DNA from: Candidatus Komeilibacteria bacterium CG11_big_fil_rev_8_21_14_0_20_36_20
Lineage (GTDB): Bacteria > Patescibacteriota > Patescibacteriia > UBA1558 > GWA2-36-10
Assembly: GCA_002787405.1 (NCBI GenBank)
Contig: PCWQ01000006.1
Location: 1 to 52,139 of the forward strand
Reading direction: 5' to 3'
DNA length: 52,139 nt
Below the pieces are notes generated by a model. It searched no databases, was not told where the DNA came from, and saw nothing but the letters and a program-made list of their open reading frames with translations. Position numbers and translations under genes: made by a program. Numbering within the stretch: the first letter of the stretch is position 1; every line of letters starts with the position of its first letter. This document shows, piece by piece, positions 45,102 through 52,139 of the stretch.

Positions 45102-46342
45102 AGGAGTGTGAATTCTTCGGAATGAATAAGTTTCTTAGGAATTTTTAATTTTATAAATTGTTTTTTTAGACTTTTCAGCATAGCCGGCGGTCCGCAGATG
45201 AAAATATCTTTATTGTTTAATCCTTGGCTCATTTCAGCAATAACTTCAGCTTTAAGGCGTCCCTTTTTATTTGAAGGCCATGAGATAATTCGGAGTTGAT
45301 TATTTTGAGTAGCTATTTTTTGTAGTTTATTCAAAAGAAAATTTTCGGCTGATGTTTTGAAACAGCAGTAGAGATCAATTTTATACTGATCATTGATAGT
45401 TGGAGCCATGGATAAAAAAGGCGTAATCCCGATTCCTCCGGCTATCCAAATTTGATTTTTGTTGTGGCAGTTTTTATAAGAGAATCGTCCAAAAGGTCCT
45501 TCAATTTTTACCTTAGTGCCGATTTTTAAAATCGCAAGTTTACTGGTGTAATCTCCTAGGGCCTTGATGGTAAGTTTTAGGTTAGTTTGATCTGTAGAAG
45601 AGGAAGAGATAGAAAAAGGATGGGATTCAGTAAATCCTTTTTGTAAGAATTCTACAAAAATAAATTGTCCGGCTTCAAATTGTATGGTTTTCCCCTGAGG
45701 TTTCAAGGTAATTTCAACTACTTTTTCGCCAAGAGGAATAACTTGCTCCAGTTGATAGTTGAATTTTTTAACCAGAATTTTGTGAAAAACTGAACGATAA
45801 ATAAAAGTGACTAATCCCAGAATGGTTAAAATAACCATATAAATTTTAAGCGGTAGATTACTGGCGATATCACTGCCAATGAAGAAGGCGTGTAAACCGC
45901 CAAAAAAGAAAGCTAATCCTAAAAAACGATGGGACGTTTTCCAGACAGGATAATGAAGATTAGTGTAAAAAGTCAGAATAAGTAAAATTATCATGATTGC
46001 CAAAGCAGCGATGCCAAAATTTATTGGCCAATGACCAGAAGGTAGCAGAAAAAGAGCGGCTTGCCTCAAGGAAAATAGAATATAATGTCCGGCCAAAAAA
46101 AGAGGATGGAATAAAAGAAAAACAAAAGCAGTTGCTCCGGTAAGATGATGCAAGACATACATTTTATTTAGGCCACCAAAATAATCTTCCATAAATTTGA
46201 ACCGGCCGCTTAAGATAAGATTTAAAGCGAATAGAGCCATGCCCACCAGTCCGGCGAGTTGGCCCAGGCTGGTCAGAGTAGAGGAGAGATTGCTGAATTT
46301 GATATTGAAATTACCGAAAATTGCCCATAAGATTATTGGCAA
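45098..46342 (-). CDS. Ferric reductase-like transmembrane flavoprotein oxidoreductase
   Basis: Six-TM heme domain with HHLTG..FLLFHP; FAD motif HPFSISSS; GPFGRFSY; AGGIGITPFLSM. Confidence 0.88.
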   Translation of the reverse strand: MPIILWAIFGNFNIKFSNLSSTLTSLGQLAGLVGMALFALNLILSGRFKFMEDYFGGLNKMYVLHHLTGATAFVFLLFHPLFLAGHYILFSLRQAALFLLPSGHWPINFGIAALAIMIILLILTFYTNLHYPVWKTSHRFLGLAFFFGGLHAFFIGSDIASNLPLKIYMVILTILGLVTFIYRSVFHKILVKKFNYQLEQVIPLGEKVVEITLKPQGKTIQFEAGQFIFVEFLQKGFTESHPFSISSSSTDQTNLKLTIKALGDYTSKLAILKIGTKVKIEGPFGRFSYKNCHNKNQIWIAGGIGITPFLSMAPTINDQYKIDLYCCFKTSAENFLLNKLQKIATQNNQLRIISWPSNKKGRLKAEVIAEMSQGLNNKDIFICGPPAMLKSLKKQFIKLKIPKKLIHSEEFTLL

Positions 46343-46451
46343 TAAAGAAAGGGCAATAATAGAAATGATGCCTAATTTGTTTTTATATTTTAAAAGTATA
46401 TTTTAAAATTAGAATGATCGGTAGACCGTGAGTGAGCAAAGGCGAATCGAG

Positions 46452-46541
46452 TGGCGGTGGGGCAGAGATTTGAACTCTGGAGACCATTGCTGGCCTACTG
46501 CTTTTCGAGAGCAGCGCCTTCAACCACTCGGCCACCCCACC
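46452..46541 (-). tRNA. tRNA-Ser (CGA)
   Basis: GGTGGGGTGGCCGAGTGG; long variable arm; anticodon loop CTCGAAA; encoded CCA. Confidence 0.94.
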
Positions 46542-46542
46542 A

Positions 46543-46619
46543 TGGTGGGTGTGCCCAGACTTGAACTGGGGACTTCTACGATGTGAACGTAGCACTCTAA
46601 CCAACTGAGCTACACACCC
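46543..46619 (-). tRNA. tRNA-Val (CAC)
   Basis: GGGTGTGTAGCTCAGTTGGTTAGAGTGC; anticodon loop TTCACAT; encoded CCA. Confidence 0.95.
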
Positions 46620-46626
46620 CTTATAA

Positions 46627-48450
46627 TTACATCACTTCCGGTGATTCAATACTCATTAATTTTAGTCCCTTCGCTAGTATTTTTTTAGTTTGCTGGCAGA
46701 GGTGAAGACGTATTTGTTTGAGGTTTTCCGTGTCTGCCTTTAAAACAGAATGATGTTGATAAAAATTATTAAAAGCTTTGGCTAATTCAAATAAATATTG
46801 AGTGAGAACAGAAGGGTTATAATTTTGAGCGGTTTTCTGGATTGTTTCTGGAAAATCCAATAATAACTTAGTTAATTTTAACTCTTCATTATTGAATTCT
46901 AGATTAAAATCAAGGGTTTTAATTTTTTTTATTTTTGGAGATTTTTTCAAAATATTTGAAATTCGGGCATGAGTGTATTGAATAAACGGTCCGGTATAAC
47001 CGTCAAAAGAAATGGATTCTTTAGGATTAAAAGTTATTGTTTTTTGTGGATTGGCGCCCAGTAGAAAAAATTTTAAAGCTCCCAGACCGACAATTTCAGC
47101 TATCTGATTTTTTTGTTTTTGGTCAACTTTAAATTGTTTGGTGGCCTGAGACATTGTCTCTAGCGCTTTATTTTCCATTTCCTTGATTAAATCGTCAGCG
47201 TCAATCACCGTGCCTTCGCGGGATTTAATTTTGCCTTCAGGCAGATTGACCATGCCGTAAGACAGGTGATAAAGATGATCAGCCCACTTAAATCCCAGTT
47301 TTTTCAAGATGAGGAATAAAACTTTAAAATGATAGTCCTGCTCGGAAGCGACTACATAAATCATTTGATCAAATTTAAATTGATCATAACGGTCTTTGGC
47401 CGTGCCTAAATCTTGGGTAATGTAAACCGAGGTGCCGTCGCTGCGCAGGATAATCTTTTGATCTAAACCATCTTTGGTCAAATCAATCCAGATTGAGCCG
47501 TCTTTTTTCTGATAAAACACTTTCTTTTTAAGCCCAAGTTTGACTAGACCTTTGCCTAACAAATAAGTCTGACTTTCGTAGTAAACTTTATCAAATTCTA
47601 TTCCCAATTTTTTATAAGTTTCATCATATCCCTGATAAACCCAGTTATTCATTGTTTTCCAAAGTTTTTTGACTTCAGGGTCATTATTTTCCCAGGCCTG
47701 TAGCATGGCTTGGGCTTTTTGCATCCATTGAGATTTTTTCAAAAATTTTTCTTCGCTCTTCTTTTTTTCCAAGTTATTTAATTTTGTTAAGTCAATTTTA
47801 TTTTTAGCCAAGTATTCTTTTTTTTCTTGAGCTAAAAGCTGGCCGAATTTGACATAGTATTTACCGACTAGATGATCTCCTTTCAGGCCGGAAGATTGGG
47901 GAGTTTCTCCCTGACCAAATTTTTGCCAGGCCAGCATACTTTTCATAATATGAATACCACGATCGTTAATAATATTTATTGGCACCACTTTAAAATCGCA
48001 TATTTTCAAAATATTACTCAGTGTTTGACCTAGGACATTATTTCTTAGATGACCAATATGCTGCGGTTTGTTGGTATTGGGGCCGGAAAACTCAAGCAAC
48101 AGTTTTTTGTTTTTACCAATCATATTTTGGCCGAAATTTTTAGCTTGATCAATTTCCAGAAGAGTTTTCGGGATAAAATTATCAGCTTGGATAAATAAAT
48201 TTAAATAAGGCCCTAGGGGGGCGACCCTACTTACTAAGGGGCTAGTTTTAAAACCGGCGGCTAGTTTTTTGGCCACTGCAGCTGGATTTTGCCCTAATTC
48301 TTTAGCTAAATCAAAACAGGCAAGAGCGTAATCTCCCATTTTTTCGTCCGGCGGTTGGTCTAGGGCTATTTTTTCCGTCGGAAAATCTAACTTCAAGACT
48401 GATCGAATATTATCGCCAAGATTAGTTTTTAAACTATCTATTATTCTCAT
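46627..48450 (-). CDS. argS: Arginyl-tRNA synthetase
   Basis: EFSGPNTNKPQHIGHLRNNVLGQTL; YVVASEQDYHFKVLF; C-terminal DALR-like domain. Confidence 0.96.
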   Translation of the reverse strand: MRIIDSLKTNLGDNIRSVLKLDFPTEKIALDQPPDEKMGDYALACFDLAKELGQNPAAVAKKLAAGFKTSPLVSRVAPLGPYLNLFIQADNFIPKTLLEIDQAKNFGQNMIGKNKKLLLEFSGPNTNKPQHIGHLRNNVLGQTLSNILKICDFKVVPINIINDRGIHIMKSMLAWQKFGQGETPQSSGLKGDHLVGKYYVKFGQLLAQEKKEYLAKNKIDLTKLNNLEKKKSEEKFLKKSQWMQKAQAMLQAWENNDPEVKKLWKTMNNWVYQGYDETYKKLGIEFDKVYYESQTYLLGKGLVKLGLKKKVFYQKKDGSIWIDLTKDGLDQKIILRSDGTSVYITQDLGTAKDRYDQFKFDQMIYVVASEQDYHFKVLFLILKKLGFKWADHLYHLSYGMVNLPEGKIKSREGTVIDADDLIKEMENKALETMSQATKQFKVDQKQKNQIAEIVGLGALKFFLLGANPQKTITFNPKESISFDGYTGPFIQYTHARISNILKKSPKIKKIKTLDFNLEFNNEELKLTKLLLDFPETIQKTAQNYNPSVLTQYLFELAKAFNNFYQHHSVLKADTENLKQIRLHLCQQTKKILAKGLKLMSIESPEVM

Positions 48451-48596
48451 ACGCTATTAATCTTACTTGAAAAAAGGCATAGTTTCAAGTCCAATCAACT
48501 TCAGATTTTAGGAAAAACTGATTTTTTGGTATAATATAACTGTATTTTCTTATTAATTGAATATAGAGAATAAAGCAAGGATTGGAAAGGACAAAA

Positions 48597-51272
48597 ATGT
48601 TAAGCAAGAAAATTAATTGGCACAGTCTGAATTTGGCAGATATTTATAAAAAACTGGACAGTTCTAAAAATGGGCTGATTGTTCAGGAAGCCAAGAAACG
48701 TTTATCCAAATATAAACCAAATGTTTTAGCTGAAGACAGTAAGTTTTCACCGGGGCGTCTTTTTTTATCACAGTTTAAGAGCGCTTTAGTTTATGTTCTA
48801 TTGGTGGCCGGCTTGGTAAGCATTTTTTTCGGGGAAATTATTGATGTCTATGTTATTTTTGCAGCAGTGCTTTTAAATGTGGTGGTTGGGTTTATTCAGG
48901 AATATAAAGCCAATAAATCTTTAGACAAACTAAATAAGGTTGTAAAACATGAAACCGTAGTTATCAGAAATGGGCATGAACAGAAAGTTGAATCAAGAGA
49001 TTTAGCGCCGGGTGATGTAATTATTTTGAAGGCAGGCGATAGAGTTTCGGCTGACGCTCGTTTAATTCAAGTTAATGATGTTGAGGTCAACGAGGCCTCT
49101 TTAACCGGTGAATCATGGCCAGTCAAAAAACAACTAAAACCATTGGAGGTTGGTACGGTTTTAGCTGAGCGCAGCAATATGGTTTTTATGGGTACTTTAG
49201 TGGTGGATGGGAAAGGTCAAGCAATCATTACTGATACTGGTCTTAATACAGAGATGGGTCGGATCACAGCTTTACTTAAAGAAACCAAAGAGGAAAAGAC
49301 GCCACTACAGAACAAGCTAGACTCTTTTGCTCAGAATATTACTAAGATTGTGGTAGCTATTGCTTTCCTTATTTTTATTTTAGGGCTTTTGCAGGGTTAT
49401 GAATGGTCATATATTTTTACAGTTTCTGTGGCAGTCGCTGTTTCCGCCATTCCGGAGGGCTTAGTGATTAGCATGACGATGATTTTAACCGTTGGTATGC
49501 AGCGTATTTTGAAAAATAACGGTTTAGTGCGTAAGTTAATTTCTGCTGAAACCTTGGGCTCAACTACTATTATTTGTACTGATAAAACTGGCACTTTAAC
49601 TGAAGGAGAGATGAAGGTGACTAATATTATTACCCATAGTTATCAGTTGGATCTAGCGACGGATTCCTTAAAAGATATAAAGATAGATAAAGAGTTACAG
49701 ATTTTTTTGCAAATTGCGGTTCTCTGTAATGATTCAATCATTCAGAATGAAAAAGATGCTCGTGAGGATTGGATGGTGATTGGCACACCGACAGAAAAGG
49801 CCTTATTGTTATTTGGAGCGCAAGGTAAAGATGTTACAGAGTTACGCCAGCATTTTATTCGTTTGGAGGAAATTACTTTTGACTCACAGCGAAAATACAT
49901 GGTTACTAGGCATAATTTTGATAAACAGCAAGACATAGTTTTTTTAAAAGGAGCGCCGGAAAAGATATTATCTTTTTCCGAGAATTATTTGCAGGTATCA
50001 AAAACAATTCATTTAACTACTGTTAGCCGCAAATATTTTCAGGATCGCTGGGAAACTTTAAGTAAGAGAGGTTTAAGAGTTTTGGCTGGAGCTTATAAAA
50101 TAATTCCCAAAAACTTTAAGGGTCTAGAGACATGTAAAGAGCAGCCCTTTGGCTTAACTTTTGTCGGTATTTGGGGATTGTCTGATCCTCTTCGTCCGGA
50201 AGCCAAAGAAACCCTAAAGAAAACATTATCAGCCGGTATTAATACAATTATCATTACGGGGGATAATAAATTTACAGCTCATAAAATTGCTCAAGACCTT
50301 GGTTTAAATGTTGATAGCGATAATATTATTACTGGCGACGAATTGCTTAAGATAGATGATAAAGAGCTGGATTCAAAAATTAGAACTATTAAAGTTTACG
50401 CTCGGGTTACGCCAGCTGATAAATTGAGAATTGTGAAGGCCTGGCAAAAAAAAGGAGAGGTAGTCTCTATGACCGGCGATGGTATTAATGACGCGCCGGC
50501 CTTAAAGGCGGCAGATATTGGAGTAGTTGTTAGCAGTGGTTCAGATGTCGCTAAAGAAACGGCGGATTTGGTTTTATTGGATAATAATTTTAATACGATT
50601 GTTATGGCGATTAAGCAGGGGCGGGTTATTTTTGCTAATATCCGCAAAGTGATACTCTATTTATTGGCGGACAGTTTTTCGGAAATAATTATTGTAGTCG
50701 GTAGTTTATTTTTTCGAGTGCCTTTACCTTTGGTGGCAGCGCAGATTTTATGGGTCAATCTGGTCGGCGATGGATTTCCGGCCTTGGCTTTGACCATGGA
50801 ACCGGAAGATAAGGAAATCATGGATCAGGGATACAAACAGAGTAAATCTCTCTTGAATTTTGAAAATAAATTTTTAATTGCCACTATCAGCGTGGTAACT
50901 GGCGTGACTAGTTTATGGTTATTTCATTATTTTTGGCATAAAACAGGCGATATAGATTTAGCTCGCACTGTTACTTTCACTGCTTTGGGTATTGATACCT
51001 TATTTTTTGTCTTTAGTATTAAAAATTTAAGACATAGCATATTTAGCTCTAAGCCATTTCTTAATAAATATCTTAATGCGGCTGTTCTAATGGGTTTTAT
51101 TATTCAATTGGCGGCTGTTTATCTGCCGGTTTTTAATAAATTTTTAAGAACAGAGCCGTTGGGTTGGACTGAATGGGAGATTATTCTAGTGGTGATTATA
51201 TCGACTTTGGTTATAATTGAGATTATTAAAGCTGTCTTTATTTATTATCAGCGGAAAATAATTAATAAATAA
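48597..51272 (+). CDS. Cation-translocating P-type ATPase
   Basis: DKTGTLTEGEM; TGES; MTGDGINDAPALKAADIG; ATG 48597 preferred over the track start. Confidence 0.95.
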   Translation: MLSKKINWHSLNLADIYKKLDSSKNGLIVQEAKKRLSKYKPNVLAEDSKFSPGRLFLSQFKSALVYVLLVAGLVSIFFGEIIDVYVIFAAVLLNVVVGFIQEYKANKSLDKLNKVVKHETVVIRNGHEQKVESRDLAPGDVIILKAGDRVSADARLIQVNDVEVNEASLTGESWPVKKQLKPLEVGTVLAERSNMVFMGTLVVDGKGQAIITDTGLNTEMGRITALLKETKEEKTPLQNKLDSFAQNITKIVVAIAFLIFILGLLQGYEWSYIFTVSVAVAVSAIPEGLVISMTMILTVGMQRILKNNGLVRKLISAETLGSTTIICTDKTGTLTEGEMKVTNIITHSYQLDLATDSLKDIKIDKELQIFLQIAVLCNDSIIQNEKDAREDWMVIGTPTEKALLLFGAQGKDVTELRQHFIRLEEITFDSQRKYMVTRHNFDKQQDIVFLKGAPEKILSFSENYLQVSKTIHLTTVSRKYFQDRWETLSKRGLRVLAGAYKIIPKNFKGLETCKEQPFGLTFVGIWGLSDPLRPEAKETLKKTLSAGINTIIITGDNKFTAHKIAQDLGLNVDSDNIITGDELLKIDDKELDSKIRTIKVYARVTPADKLRIVKAWQKKGEVVSMTGDGINDAPALKAADIGVVVSSGSDVAKETADLVLLDNNFNTIVMAIKQGRVIFANIRKVILYLLADSFSEIIIVVGSLFFRVPLPLVAAQILWVNLVGDGFPALALTMEPEDKEIMDQGYKQSKSLLNFENKFLIATISVVTGVTSLWLFHYFWHKTGDIDLARTVTFTALGIDTLFFVFSIKNLRHSIFSSKPFLNKYLNAAVLMGFIIQLAAVYLPVFNKFLRTEPLGWTEWEIILVVIISTLVIIEIIKAVFIYYQRKIINK

Positions 51273-51275
51273 ATT

Positions 51276-51767
51276 ATGGATAGAATAATTTGTCGCGATC
51301 TAGACAATAATAAATGGGAGACTGATTCAGATAAATTAATCTTCAGACCTTCAATTTACGGAGTCTTAATTAAAGATAATAAGGTGTTATTGTCAAAACA
51401 ATGGGACGGCTACGATCTGCCAGGCGGGGGAATAAAAATTAGTGAGACTATTGAGCAGGCATTAAAGAGGGAATTTTTTGAAGAGGCTGGCTTAAAGATA
51501 GAACCGATTAAACCTATTCATTGTCAGACATCTTTTTTTAAACCAACTCGTTCTAAAAATCGAAGCAAAGAATATTGGCATTCTATTTTGATTTATTTTC
51601 TGGTTAAGAAAATTGGCGGCCAGCTTTCCAAAGACTATTTCGATGGAGAAGAACAAGATTATGCTGATTTGCCAGAGTGGGTGAAAATTAAAAAAATAGA
51701 CCAGATCAAGTTTTACAATTCAATTGATAGTGTGAAAATCATCAAAAAAGCAGCAGATAGTATTTAA
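51276..51767 (+). CDS. NUDIX hydrolase
   Basis: LPGGGIKISETIEQALKREFFEEAGL. Confidence 0.92.
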   Translation: MDRIICRDLDNNKWETDSDKLIFRPSIYGVLIKDNKVLLSKQWDGYDLPGGGIKISETIEQALKREFFEEAGLKIEPIKPIHCQTSFFKPTRSKNRSKEYWHSILIYFLVKKIGGQLSKDYFDGEEQDYADLPEWVKIKKIDQIKFYNSIDSVKIIKKAADSI

Positions 51768-51929
51768 TTTTTAATTTTCTTTACATCTTATTTTTTCTTG
51801 TGCTATGATTATTATATAGACCTATAGTCAAAGTTCTTTATATCAAATTTAGAGGAGGTTGGATAATAAGACATCTAGTCATTCATAATCTAACATCAAA
51901 TGCTTACCTATTAAAGGCTCGGAGGCATT

Positions 51930-52019
51930 TTGGAAAAAACACAATCTAAAAAAAAGAATGGAGAAACTGATGGTATTTGTCCTTTTTGTCAGCAGAATGA
52001 TCTGTACCCCAAAAAGTAG
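51930..52019 (+). CDS. 29-aa microprotein with CPFC motif (TTG start)
   Basis: GGAGG-N4-TTG; MEKTQSKKKNGETDGICPFCQQNDLYPKK. Confidence 0.35.
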   Translation: MEKTQSKKKNGETDGICPFCQQNDLYPKK

Positions 52020-52038
52020 ACACAATGTGTCTCTTTTT
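52011..52038 (+). terminator. Intrinsic terminator overlapping the micro-ORF stop
   Basis: AAAAAG-T-AGACAC-AAT-GTGTCT-CTTTTT. Confidence 0.75.
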
Positions 52039-52139
52039 GTAACCTTAACTAAGATATGGTGGGTACCCATTTCTTTAGACAATCTGTCTATACTCTAATT
52101 GGCACATAATTAGTTAATAATCTTTGCTTCCTAGCATAT

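Noticed and set aside
51840-51890. 9-aa leader peptide (LDNKTSSHS) after AGGAGG
   Set aside because: The TTG abuts the SD with no spacing, so initiation there is unlikely.
1-52139. CRISPR array or cas genes
   Set aside because: No regularly spaced direct repeats and no recognisable Cas proteins seen.

Overview
The window looks like a chromosomal segment of a Patescibacteria/CPR-type bacterium: AT-rich, standard stop codons including UGA, and gene content typical of that group. This placement is an inference. The housekeeping backbone includes cysS, pgk-eno-gpmI-gpmI, uppP, manC-like, mltG, rplJ-rplL with an L10 leader, a dcw fragment (mraZ-rsmH-ftsL-ftsI-murF), rplU, recR-ybaB-dnaB, argS, a P-type ATPase and four tRNAs (Glu-CUC, Lys-UUU, Ser-CGA, Val-CAC). 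Between about 8 and 19.4 kb an accessory, more AT-rich region is interleaved. It holds (i) two decayed RHS/polymorphic-toxin loci, one with a type-44-like toxin tail and one with a different C-terminal domain and a broken downstream candidate immunity gene, plus a third fragment at 68-130. It also holds (ii) four related 7TM sensor ORFs: one fused to GAF, two stand-alone sensor halves, and one full-length histidine kinase. That kinase's sensor half changes composition abruptly at the point where the stand-alone sensors end. Other points of interest: strong-SD microgenes (24, 49 and 29 aa), mutually exclusive hairpins in the rplJ leader, a mraZ promoter overlapped by DnaA-box-like and GTGG repeats, a porin-like secreted protein, tandem gpmI paralogs, a cytochrome b5/ferric-reductase pair, an amber-interrupted membrane protein, and palindromic repeats next to rsmH and tRNA 3' ends. 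No computation or database search was run; family calls come from motif recognition in the translations.
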